NCBI GenBank assembly: GCA_017629415.1
Contig: JAGBXG010000035.1
Location: 1-7,650, forward strand
DNA: 7,650 bases
Direction: 5' to 3'
From: Pseudomonadota bacterium
GTDB taxonomy: Bacteria; Myxococcota; Bradymonadia; UBA4248
The position numbers and the translations under genes are program-made. A model generated the notes under the pieces. That model made no database searches, was not told the origin of the DNA, and saw nothing but the letters and a program-made list of their open reading frames with translations. Positions 1-6,309 of the stretch are shown in pieces. Within the stretch, counting starts at the first letter, position 1; every line of letters starts with the position of its first letter.

Positions 1-2
1 CC

Positions 3-863
3 GTTGAGGCAAATGTTGAAGTCATCGAAACTGTAGAATCTGCGAAAGTAGAAACAGCGAAAGTAGAAACTGCGAAAGTAGAAACTGCGAAAGTAGAAAC
101 TGTGAAAGTAGAATCTGCAAACATAGAATCTGCGAAAGTAGAAACTGCAAAAGTAGAATCTGCAAAAGTAGAATCAGTTTCTCATACCGATAGAAGAGAA
201 CGCCGTACACGACGTTCTGCACGTCGTCAGTTTATGGCTGATGATGATCATGCAGTCGTAGCAGAGAACGTTGTCGTTGAGCCGGTAGCTGCGGTTATCG
301 AACCTGTAGTTGAAGAAGTTCCTATGGTTTTAGAGGTTCCGGCAGAACCCGTTTCAGAGGTTGTTTCTGAAAAACGTCGAGTGCGTAAAACACGTCGTTC
401 ATCCGTTCCAACTCAGGATGAAAGTCTGACTGTTGATGTCGTTGAGGAACCGAAGGATGCTGATAATGTTCAGAATTCTGTGTCCGATACGAAGGATAAA
501 GGCAGTCAACGCAAATCACGGGCTTCACAAAAAGCCGAGTCTACAGATCAAACTGTTGAAACTCATGCAGAATCAGCAGCACCTGTAGAAAAACGCCGAG
601 TTCGCAAGACGCGTCCGCGCCAAGCCGCAGAAGCAGCCGCCCTCGTTGAAGCTGTAGTTGCTCAGGTTGAAGCTGAGAACATCGTTTCTGAAGAACCTGA
701 AAAAGTTTCGACAGAAAAACGCCGGGTTCGTAAGACGCGTAAGATTGTCGAAGAATCTGCGGCAGTTTCATCTGAAGCTCATTCAGATGATGTGGCCATT
801 TCAGATGAAGAAGCTCCACGCTCACGTACGCGCCGTACACGCCGTACCAAACTCGAAGAATAG
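3..863 (+). CDS. C-terminal part of an Arg-rich, low-complexity protein; possible RNase E/G-type tail (5' truncated)
   Basis: The frame is open from the left edge to a TAG at 861-863, giving 286 visible residues; the true start lies outside the window. A GTG at 102 is an internal Val codon in the repeat, not a start. Visible residues 11-58 are a Val-Glu-Thr/Ser-Ala-Lys pentapeptide repeat. Then come Arg-rich blocks: RRERRTRRSARR (192-227), three near-identical EKRRVRKTR blocks (369-395, 588-614, 714-740) and a final RSRTRRTRRTK block (about 819-854). Acidic Ala/Val/Glu-rich spacers separate them. No folded catalytic domain is visible. Alternating acidic and Arg-rich unstructured segments are known in the C-terminal scaffold and RNA-binding half of RNase E, and tex directly downstream is another RNA-binding protein, so an RNase E/G tail is my best inference. 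A DEAD-box helicase tail or another disordered RNA-binding protein is equally compatible. The reading frame is certain; the identity is not. Confidence 0.75.
   Translation, partial: VEANVEVIETVESAKVETAKVETAKVETAKVETVKVESANIESAKVETAKVESAKVESVSHTDRRERRTRRSARRQFMADDDHAVVAENVVVEPVAAVIEPVVEEVPMVLEVPAEPVSEVVSEKRRVRKTRRSSVPTQDESLTVDVVEEPKDADNVQNSVSDTKDKGSQRKSRASQKAESTDQTVETHAESAAPVEKRRVRKTRPRQAAEAAALVEAVVAQVEAENIVSEEPEKVSTEKRRVRKTRKIVEESAAVSSEAHSDDVAISDEEAPRSRTRRTRRTKLEE
33..176 (+). repeat. 15-bp in-frame tandem repeat (VE[T/S]AK pentapeptide)
   Basis: Nine full 15-bp units plus nine bases follow one another without gaps, reading gta-gaa-act-gcg-aaa with small changes (act/tct/aca, gcg/gca/gtg, aaa/aac, gta/ata). 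The unit is a multiple of three, so gain or loss of copies would change protein length without a frameshift. Several central units are identical at DNA level, which points to recent duplication, while the outer units have diverged. Confidence 0.93.
369..740 (+). repeat. Three dispersed copies of an EKRRVRKTR-coding motif
   Basis: Near-identical nine-residue blocks are coded at 369-395, 588-614 and 714-740, with 192 and 99 bp of acidic spacer between them. Synonymous codons differ between copies (cgt/cgc, cga/cgg, aaa/aag), so the peptide is conserved more strictly than the DNA. This suggests selection for repeated basic patches, probably nucleic-acid-binding, rather than very recent duplication. 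Confidence 0.8.
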
Positions 864-881
864 GCATTTTGCCGATGTCTA

Positions 882-920
882 ACGGATAGAGATGTGCTTT
901 TGCACATCTTTATCTGTTTT
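882..920 (+). terminator. Intrinsic terminator after the Arg-rich gene
   Basis: A 16-pair hairpin runs from 882-897 to 902-917 with a TTTT loop at 898-901. The inner eight pairs are perfect (agatgtgc/gcacatct) and the outer part includes two G-T wobbles. A short T stretch follows (917-920). It lies 18 bases after the TAG and before tex, separating the two transcription units or attenuating read-through. Confidence 0.7.
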
Positions 921-953
921 AGTGACCTTTCAAGGATGAATCCCCAAAAATTT

Positions 954-958
954 AAGGA
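954..958 (+). promoter_or_regulatory. Shine-Dalgarno site deciding the tex start
   Basis: AAGGA at 954-958 lies 11 bases before the ATG at 970. The ATG at 958 overlaps this site and has no ribosome binding site at usable spacing (an earlier CAAGGA at 931-936 is 21 bases away). I therefore prefer 970, though 958 would add only four residues. Confidence 0.5.
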
Positions 959-969
959 TGAAATTTACG

Positions 970-3279
970 ATGGATAAACAAAAAATTGCGGCCATCATTG
1001 CCGCAGAACTGAATCTTCAAGAATCTTCTGTCAGTGCAGTCATCGAACTTTTAGGTGAATCGGCGACTGTACCTTTTATTGCACGATACCGCAAAGAACG
1101 TACGGGCGGGTTAGACGAAGTTCAAATTCGCACGATTGAAGAACGTCAGACATATTTGATTGAATTTCATGAACGTCGTGTGGCCATTTTGAAAGAAATC
1201 GAAAGCCAGGGCAAACTGACGCCAGAATTGAAAAAACAAATTGAAGATGCACCGACAAAGGCCGTGCTCGAAGATCTTTATCTGCCCTATAAGCCCAAAC
1301 GTCGCACGCGAGCCATGATTGCGCGTGAAAAAGGCCTTGAGGGGCTTGCCAATGCCATTTTAGCGCAGGGGCATGAAGGAACACCTGAGGCATTGGCTGC
1401 CGGTTATGTTAATGCAGAACTTGGAGTGGATTCCATTGAAAAAGCCTTGGACGGTGCCAGTGATATCGTCGCTGAAGTCGTGTCCGAAACGGCTGTGGTG
1501 CGTGACTATCTGCGCCAATATATGACCGATTCGGGTGAAATGGTTTCCGAATGCACGGACAAAGCCGAAGAAGAACGATCCAAGTTTGAGCAATATTACA
1601 ATTATCGTGCACCTTTAAGCGAATGCAAGGGCCATCGTTTTTTGGCGATTCGTCGTGGCGAGCGCGAAGGCTTTTTGAGAGCCGGCATTGAGGTGAATGA
1701 TGAGACTGCGGTGAATCAAATTGCAGGATTGATGCATTTTGAACCTTCGTCGCCGTTTGGCAGCGTTCTGGTGGATGCATGTCAGGATGCTTACGAGCGT
1801 TTATTGCAATCGAGCATTGAATCGGATGTTCGTGTAGATTTAAAAGTGAATGCCGATCGCGAAGCTGTCGATGTCTTTGCACAGAATGCCGAAAAGCTTT
1901 TGCTGGCTTCTCCGCTGGGTGCTGAAGCTGTCATCGGTATCGATCCTGGATTCCGTACAGGATGCAAAGTCGTTGCCCTCGATGCGACAGGCAAATTTTT
2001 AGACAATACGGTCATTTATCCCGAAGTGAAAAATGAGGCATTGGCCAAAAAGACACTTCTCGATTTTATGTCGCGTTATCCCTCGCGGGCGATTGCCATT
2101 GGGAATGGAACGGCTGGACGTGAAACCGAAGCTTTTGTGCGCCAGCTCGTCGAGACATTGCCCGAAAACCAGCGACCCTATGTCGTGATGGTTTCGGAAT
2201 CCGGTGCCAGTATTTATTCTGCTTCAGACATTGCTCGCGAGGAATTTCCTGACCTTGATTTGACGGTTCGAGGTGCCATTTCGATTGGTCGTCGTTTGCA
2301 AGATCCGCTTGCCGAACTCGTAAAAATTGATCCCAAATCGATAGGGGTGGGGCAATATCAACACGATGTGCATCAGCCGCTGCTCAAGCGCAAACTCGAG
2401 GAAGTGGTCGAAAGCTGTGTCAACCGCGTGGGTGTGGAATTGAATACGGCTTCAGCGGCTTTGCTGAGTTATGTCGCCGGCATTGGTCCGTCGATGGCCA
2501 AAAAAATCGTGGCGCACCGTGAGAAAAATGGCAGCTTCGCATCTCGCGCGCAGCTTTTGAAAGTGACAGGCTTGGGGCCCAAGACTTTTGAACAGGCCGC
2601 CGGTTTTATTCGCGTGCGTGAAAGTGACAATCCTTTGGACAGATCGGCCGTTCACCCCGAACGCTATAAACTTGTCGAAAAAATTGCCGCCGATATGGGC
2701 ATTTCTGTCAGAGACTTGGTGGGGAATGCCGTGCTGGCAGGTAAAATTAATATCTCGAAATATGTTTCAGACGATGTGGGTCTGATGACTTTAAACGATA
2801 TCGTCGCTGAACTTCAGAAACCAGGCCGTGACCCGCGAGCACAGTTTGAACCACCTAAATTTAATGCCGATGTGACCAAAATTGAGGATCTCAAAGTCGG
2901 AATGATTCTGGATGGTATTGTGACAAATGTGACCAATTTCGGTGCATTTGTCGATATCGGTGTGCATCAGGATGGTCTGGTGCATATTTCCGCACTTTGT
3001 GATCGCTTTATTACGAATCCCGCCGAAGTCGTCAGTGTCGGGGATGCCGTTCGCGTGCGTGTGACCGAAGTCGATGTCGTCCGAAGCCGCATTGCCTTGA
3101 GCTGTCGCCTTCAGGATGGTAACACCGCCGAAAAATCCAAGACGCAAGCAGGAAATGCTGCCAACAAAGCAGGCCAGTCACGCAGTGGCAAAGGCAATGC
3201 TAAAAAACGCGACAACGAACACAACTATCAAACGCAAGGCGGTTTCAACAACAATCCTTTTGCCAGCTTGAAACGATAA
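970..3279 (+). CDS. tex: Tex family S1 RNA-binding / transcription accessory protein
   Basis: This complete protein of 769 residues has the family's usual length and domain order. Tex is a cytoplasmic nucleic-acid-binding protein related to eukaryotic Spt6 and linked to transcription and RNA turnover. The N-terminal helical part holds the conserved ARYRKE (residues 38-43) and EDLYLPYKPK (101-110). A YqgF/RNase H-like fold begins near 320 with GIDPGFRTG, where Asp325 is the family's conserved acid. Tandem helix-hairpin-helix motifs follow (about 498-548: VAGIGPSMAKKI and VTGLGPKTF). A textbook S1 domain spans about 641-714 (GMILDGIVTNVTNFGAFVDIG, QDGLVHIS). The tail (715-769) is a basic, Gly/Asn/Gln-rich extension ending FASLKR. 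An in-frame ATG at 958 would add Met-Lys-Phe-Thr; ribosome-binding-site spacing favours 970. A terminator separates it from the upstream gene, and no obvious intrinsic terminator follows. No damage is seen. Confidence 0.97.
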   Translation: MDKQKIAAIIAAELNLQESSVSAVIELLGESATVPFIARYRKERTGGLDEVQIRTIEERQTYLIEFHERRVAILKEIESQGKLTPELKKQIEDAPTKAVLEDLYLPYKPKRRTRAMIAREKGLEGLANAILAQGHEGTPEALAAGYVNAELGVDSIEKALDGASDIVAEVVSETAVVRDYLRQYMTDSGEMVSECTDKAEEERSKFEQYYNYRAPLSECKGHRFLAIRRGEREGFLRAGIEVNDETAVNQIAGLMHFEPSSPFGSVLVDACQDAYERLLQSSIESDVRVDLKVNADREAVDVFAQNAEKLLLASPLGAEAVIGIDPGFRTGCKVVALDATGKFLDNTVIYPEVKNEALAKKTLLDFMSRYPSRAIAIGNGTAGRETEAFVRQLVETLPENQRPYVVMVSESGASIYSASDIAREEFPDLDLTVRGAISIGRRLQDPLAELVKIDPKSIGVGQYQHDVHQPLLKRKLEEVVESCVNRVGVELNTASAALLSYVAGIGPSMAKKIVAHREKNGSFASRAQLLKVTGLGPKTFEQAAGFIRVRESDNPLDRSAVHPERYKLVEKIAADMGISVRDLVGNAVLAGKINISKYVSDDVGLMTLNDIVAELQKPGRDPRAQFEPPKFNADVTKIEDLKVGMILDGIVTNVTNFGAFVDIGVHQDGLVHISALCDRFITNPAEVVSVGDAVRVRVTEVDVVRSRIALSCRLQDGNTAEKSKTQAGNAANKAGQSRSGKGNAKKRDNEHNYQTQGGFNNNPFASLKR

Positions 3280-3637
3280 CAGAAAAACTGACACAAAGGT
3301 TATGCCTGTACTCCCAATGTCACGGGTTCACCTTGTGCAAGATGATTGGGAAGGGGGCAGCCGCCCCCTTCGGCGCTATTGGCTGTGCCAATACGCGCCT
3401 ACCCCCGATACGGGGCTTTGCCCCGTAACGCCCCAAACCGGCATACTGCAGTCTATTTCTCATATCTATGGTGTGATATTCTTCGGAATAGGATGAAAAA
3501 TTACTGCATTATAGACATCGTAGGCATGATGCATGCTAAGTTCAGGCAGACGCTTGCAAAAGGGGGATGCTGCATCTCACGAAATTTTTTATATGCTCCA
3601 TAACAAGAGTTTTTATTGATATGAATGGAGAGATGTC
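3280..3637. other. Non-coding interval between tex and the PDZ gene
   Basis: These 358 bases hold no convincing gene; the short open frames across them read through hairpins and have low-complexity or unfamiliar translations. The only clear structure is the triple hairpin at 3350-3427. Past it, 3440-3637 is more AT-rich and must contain the PDZ gene's promoter, but I could not find a -35/-10 pair at standard spacing. TTTATATG-like sequence at 3588-3595 is the best -10 candidate and has no matching -35. No simple U-tailed terminator for tex is visible. Confidence 0.6.
3350..3427 (+). repeat. Triple-hairpin intergenic repeat, copy A
   Basis: Three hairpins sit almost end to end. The first pairs GAAGGGGGC (3350-3358) with GCCCCCTTC (3363-3371) around a 4-base loop. 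The second pairs GGCGC-TATTGGC (3372-3383) with GCCAATA (3387-3393) and GCGCC (3395-3399), with one bulged C at 3394 and a TGT loop. The third pairs TACGGGGC (3409-3416) with GCCCCGTA (3420-3427) around TTT. The first two modules recur in opposite orientation at 6107-6155. No U-tract follows, so it looks like a REP-type repeat more than a terminator, although it may stop or stabilise the tex transcript. Confidence 0.8.
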
Positions 3638-4570
3638 ATGAAAAAGTTATCTGTCGTTTTGTTGTTTATGACTTTGTTGTTGGCTTCTTCTGCTTTTGCT
3701 TATGATAACAAGCCGCGTTTAGGATTGAATGTTTCGGCGCTTCAGGCATCGCCTTTGTTATTGCAGCATTTGCGTCTTTCCGAAGGCGAAGGTTTGATGG
3801 TCAGTAATATTGCTGTGGGCGGTGAACTCGAAGCCGCAGGGCTTTCTCAAGGTGATATCGTTTTGGCGATTGATGGTCATTCTTTGTCTAAGCCAGCAGA
3901 TTTGCAAAATTATGTTGCCAAATTACCGCTCCATGCCAGTGTGACGTTGGATGTCATACAAAAAGGGGAGCACAAACAGATTATTTTGAAATTGGACAGT
4001 CTTCCGGATGAAGTGGTGTGGAAATATTCTCAGCCGGTATCAGGTCCAGGCCGTCCAGCTCCTTTGCGCAAGCAGCTTTTGACACCCGTTTTGCCCCAAG
4101 GTCAGCAGTCACCTCAAATACATGCGCCTTCTCATGGCGGATTGGCGCAATCCGGGAGTCAGCGTTTGACATTTAAGTCCGTAATGTCTACAGAAGAGGG
4201 TATCAAATCCTCTACAGTGACAATTATCGGTTCGCCGCAAGATTCGAACAGTGAAATTGAAATCGAGCTGGGCTCAGATACTTATAAAACGCGTTTAGGA
4301 GATATCGATCAATTGCCTGAGGATGCTCAGCGCGCGGCGAGAAATGCCATCCAGCAGTCTAATCAATTTTCATTTTCGTTTGGCAGCGGGAGTCAAAGGA
4401 TGGACGATATGATGAAACGTCATCAGGAGCAAATGCGCATGATGGATGAGCTGTTTTTCCGGAGTTTTGGAGGTCAGCAAATGATGCCGCCTTCCGGTGG
4501 ACAGCCCCAAGCCCCCGAAAGCAATGTTCTCCGGCCTGTGCAGCCTTCCGCTGAAGATATTAAGTTATAA
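3638..4570 (+). CDS. Exported PDZ-domain protein with Met/Gln-rich tail
   Basis: The 310-residue protein starts at ATG 3638, five bases after GGAGAG (3627-3632). Residues 1-21 form a classical signal peptide: KK, a hydrophobic core VVLLFMTLLLA, and an AFA cleavage site before Tyr22, so it should be periplasmic or cell-surface. Residues 27-118 are a PDZ domain (EGLMVSNIAVGGELEAAGLS, then QGDIVLAIDG). A Pro/Gln-rich linker follows (130-175). A beta-rich segment (about 177-240) ends in LPEDAQRAARNAI. Residues 255-283 are Met/Gln-rich with three Met clusters, followed by a Pro-rich end. No trypsin-like protease domain precedes the PDZ domain, so it is not DegP/DegS; a peptide-binding or scaffolding role is inferred. 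The gene stands alone, with a terminator 15 bases after the stop. The specific partner is unknown. Confidence 0.9.
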   Translation: MKKLSVVLLFMTLLLASSAFAYDNKPRLGLNVSALQASPLLLQHLRLSEGEGLMVSNIAVGGELEAAGLSQGDIVLAIDGHSLSKPADLQNYVAKLPLHASVTLDVIQKGEHKQIILKLDSLPDEVVWKYSQPVSGPGRPAPLRKQLLTPVLPQGQQSPQIHAPSHGGLAQSGSQRLTFKSVMSTEEGIKSSTVTIIGSPQDSNSEIEIELGSDTYKTRLGDIDQLPEDAQRAARNAIQQSNQFSFSFGSGSQRMDDMMKRHQEQMRMMDELFFRSFGGQQMMPPSGGQPQAPESNVLRPVQPSAEDIKL

Positions 4571-4585
4571 ATGAAGTTGAATTTG

Positions 4586-4619
4586 GAGTGGAATGTTATG
4601 GCATTTCACTCTTTTTTTT
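4586..4619 (+). terminator. Intrinsic terminator of the PDZ gene
   Basis: GAGTGGAATG (4586-4595) pairs with CATTTCACTC (4602-4611) over ten pairs including one G-T wobble, with the 6-base loop TTATGG. Eight T residues follow at 4612-4619. This is a textbook rho-independent terminator 15 bases after the TAA. Confidence 0.92.
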
Positions 4620-4650
4620 ATTGTGTTTTAATTGAGTTTTACAGGCCCCC

Positions 4651-4678
4651 AAAAAAAAGCCCCGAAACGGGGCTTTTT
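4651..4678 (-). terminator. Intrinsic terminator of the minus-strand gene, probably bidirectional
   Basis: GCCCCG (4659-4664) pairs with CGGGGC (4668-4673) around AAA, flanked by eight A (4651-4658) and five T (4674-4678). Read on the minus strand it lies 11 bases past the stop codon of the 4690-5595 gene and ends in eight U. On the plus strand it ends in five U, so it can back up the PDZ-gene terminator between these convergent genes. Confidence 0.9.
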
Positions 4679-4689
4679 ATCGATGGCAT

Positions 4690-5595
4690 TTACGGCATGA
4701 GATTGCCGCCGCCGCTGGGGATATTTTGTCCGTTGACAACGGGTCCGACAGGCACAACTGGCGGTGCAAAACTTGGGATATTTCCTGTTCCCATGACGAG
4801 GTTGACGGTTTGTGTGGAAACCCAGATCAGGAATCCTGGAGCCAGTGCAGTGGCAATGGCTTCGAAAACGGTTTCATGAATTTTGTCATTACATTTGTCT
4901 TTCAGGCCTTTATCAAACTCTTTGAGCATAGCTTTTTTGAGTTTATCGGGCAATGTAATGTGAGTGAGGCCTTTGGAAGGACAGGTAATGAGGGGTGTGG
5001 GGACATTGGGCATGGGCGGAGCAACGGGGCCTGGGAAGGCGGCGAAAGCGGGATACCATGGAAGTCCTGGCACGGTGACGTTATCGATATATTCTTTGAG
5101 GCAGGCATCTACGCCTTTGGCAACGGCATCACGCCATTTATTGAAGTGTTTGCCGCCGCTGATAGAGGCATGTCCGGGGTAGCTTTGGAAAAATTTGACG
5201 AAGTCGCCAGTTGCGGTGAGACATCCGGCTTTTCCGATGACGCAGGGGCCATTGATTTTCAGATCTTTAAAAAAGAGTGTCGGTTTCCAAAGGCCGAAGG
5301 CGTATTGGGTGGCATCGAGCATGGTATGAATGAAAGTTTTGTATGCTTTCGTCATCGTTGCTGCGGTATCCATGTGATACAGGTGGGGATCTTGTGTTTT
5401 AAAGTAGGTGAGGATGCCGTCGGCAACTTCGAATCCCATTCCCCATTTGGCCTGTTCAACACCGTTGACATAATTGTCTTTGGATTCTTGACCGTCATTT
5501 TGCGGGGCTTTCCACGTATCTTTTGGCGGCAAAACATGCTGATGTGATGCGACCGACAAATCTGCCAAAATCTTGATGAAACTCACATTTGACAT
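4690..5595 (-). CDS. Hypothetical protein with Pro/Gly-rich C-terminus, family not recognised
   Basis: The 301-residue protein begins at the ATG whose complement is 5593-5595, with AAAGGGAG (5601-5608) five bases upstream, and ends with TAA just before a terminator. There is no signal peptide at the N-terminus. Residues 45-115 are mixed helical and aromatic (VEQAKWGMGFEVADGILTYF, LDATQYAFGLWKP). A central section has a Pro/Ala-rich stretch (178-203: LPWYPAFAAFPGPVAPPMPN). Residues 213-240 are Lys-rich. A hydrophobic helix lies at about 242-268, too mild to call a membrane span. The end is Gly/Pro/Val-rich (269-301: GTGNIPSFAPPV, VPVGPVVNGQNIP). Five Cys occur (118, 125, 165, 205, 235). The composition faintly recalls uncharacterised proteins of phage-tail or secretion-apparatus loci, but this is an impression only. 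It is a single-gene unit. The same segment is open on the plus strand, but signals favour minus. Confidence 0.85.
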   Translation of the reverse strand: MSNVSFIKILADLSVASHQHVLPPKDTWKAPQNDGQESKDNYVNGVEQAKWGMGFEVADGILTYFKTQDPHLYHMDTAATMTKAYKTFIHTMLDATQYAFGLWKPTLFFKDLKINGPCVIGKAGCLTATGDFVKFFQSYPGHASISGGKHFNKWRDAVAKGVDACLKEYIDNVTVPGLPWYPAFAAFPGPVAPPMPNVPTPLITCPSKGLTHITLPDKLKKAMLKEFDKGLKDKCNDKIHETVFEAIATALAPGFLIWVSTQTVNLVMGTGNIPSFAPPVVPVGPVVNGQNIPSGGGNLMP

Positions 5596-5649
5596 ATCGA
5601 CTCCCTTTGTCCGGTTAAGGCTTTACAAAACACACAAAAACCTCATTTT

Positions 5650-5678
5650 ATTGTACATGCAAATTCAGATCCCGTCCA
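5650..5678 (-). promoter_or_regulatory. Candidate sigma-70-type promoter for the 301-residue protein
   Basis: On the minus strand TGGACG (complement of 5673-5678, four of six matches to the -35 consensus) is followed after exactly 17 bases by TACAAT (complement of 5650-5655, five of six matches to -10). The -10 box is 54 bases before the start codon, leaving room for a short leader with the ribosome binding site. Confidence 0.42.
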
Positions 5679-5814
5679 CACATGAAATACACGGCTTGCC
5701 TACGAAAAAACGTGATGCCGGGACGTTGTGGTGTGTTTTGGCAGATATCGTGATGCCTTGGTGGGAGATATTGGATGGGTTGATGAATATATTTGCAGCC
5801 GAATATGGAGACGA

Positions 5815-5888
5815 CAGACCCCAAACCGGGTCTGGGTGTGGCAGAGAGGCACGGCGTACAGAAAGTTCTTTTGGGGCTCCGCCCCAAA
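5815..5888. repeat. Two GC-rich hairpins at the left end of the repeat tract
   Basis: CAGACCC (5815-5821) pairs with GGGTCTG (5828-5834) around CAAACC. TTTGGGGC (5870-5877) pairs with GCCCCAAA (5881-5888) around TCC. The string CCCCAAACCGG here (5819-5829) also occurs just after copy A hairpins (3431-3441), so these modules probably belong to one repeat population. Confidence 0.7.
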
Positions 5889-6021
5889 CCCCGCCAAGGG
5901 GCTGAGCCCCTTGGAACCCGCAATGGATTTGACGTTTTTGTGAGTTAGCTTGAGCCCCAAAACACGCCAAGGGGCTGATCCCCTTGGAACACGCCATGGA
6001 TTTGATGTTTTTGTGAGTGAG
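5881..6021 (+). repeat. 73-bp-period tandem duplication with internal hairpins
   Basis: Two copies of a 68-base unit (5881-5948 and 5954-6021) differ at seven positions, about 90% identity, with a five-base spacer. Each holds a CCAAGGGG...CCCCTTGG hairpin: nine perfect pairs at 5894-5902/5906-5914 in copy 1 and eight pairs at 5967-5974/5980-5987 in copy 2. Each continues with an ATGGATTTGA-type stretch and GTTTTTGTGAGT. No coding potential is seen. Confidence 0.9.
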
Positions 6022-6100
6022 TCGGGTACTGATTGGGAGCTGATTGCTGACAGTTCGGGGCAAAATGGGACTCTGTATTCCATTCCGCGTCGTTGCAGAG

Positions 6101-6155
6101 GGGGGAGCGTCGTATCGGCGAAGCCGATAGACGCGCGGGGGGAGGCTTCCCCCCG
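6101..6155 (-). repeat. Intergenic hairpin repeat, copy B (inverse of copy A)
   Basis: GCGTC (6107-6111), bulged G at 6112 and TATCGGC (6113-6119) pair with GCCGATA (6123-6129) and GACGC (6130-6134) around GAA. Directly after, CGGGGGGA (6136-6143) pairs with TCCCCCCG (6148-6155). Read on the minus strand this gives a G-rich hairpin, then a 5+7-pair stem with a 3-base loop and one bulged C on the 3' side, exactly the arrangement at 3350-3399. Confidence 0.8.
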
Positions 6156-6309
6156 TATCCCCAAAATATTCTGATGTTTGGCGGCAGTTGTGTGAAATAG
6201 CTTTGGATGTCGTGCTTTTTTCACAAGACGCATCTTATAAATTCGCGTATTCTTGAGCGGCTGATATCCGGATTAAGCTGACTTTTATCATCCGGTAAAG
6301 GATTTGAAT

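Larger units (their letters stand above)
5596..6309. other. Repeat-rich non-coding interval
   Basis: These 714 bases separate two divergent genes. The left end holds the leader and promoter candidate of the minus-strand gene. From 5815 to 6155 the interval is mostly hairpins and duplications, annotated separately. Open frames across this section on both strands have repeat-derived translations and no ribosome binding sites, so I call none of them. From 6156 to 6309 the sequence is unstructured. It should hold the promoter of the RNB gene; TTATAAA at 6235-6241 is a fair -10 candidate but lacks a good -35. Confidence 0.65.

Noticed and set aside
102..104. GTG at 102 as start of the first gene
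   Set aside because: The same frame and repeat continue upstream to the window edge, and no ribosome binding site precedes it; it is one variant Val codon within the repeat.
33..176. CRISPR-like or iteron-like interpretation of the short tandem repeat
   Set aside because: Units are 15 bp, contiguous without spacers, and read in frame as a pentapeptide.
3313..3350. CCCAAT...ATTGGG inverted repeat after tex as a terminator
   Set aside because: There are only six pairs, with a loop of 26 bases and no T-run.
4571..4879. A 102-residue open frame starting right after the PDZ gene
   Set aside because: It runs through both terminators and into the end of the minus-strand gene, and has no ribosome binding site.
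4726..5547. A 273-residue open frame on the plus strand opposite the 301-residue gene
   Set aside because: It has no ribosome binding site and a Cys/Gly/Phe-rich, antisense-looking translation; the minus frame has a ribosome binding site, promoter candidate and terminator.
5573..6233. Several 70-177-residue open frames on both strands in the repeat tract
   Set aside because: Their translations come from GC-rich hairpins and the tandem duplication, overlap each other on both strands and lack ribosome binding sites.
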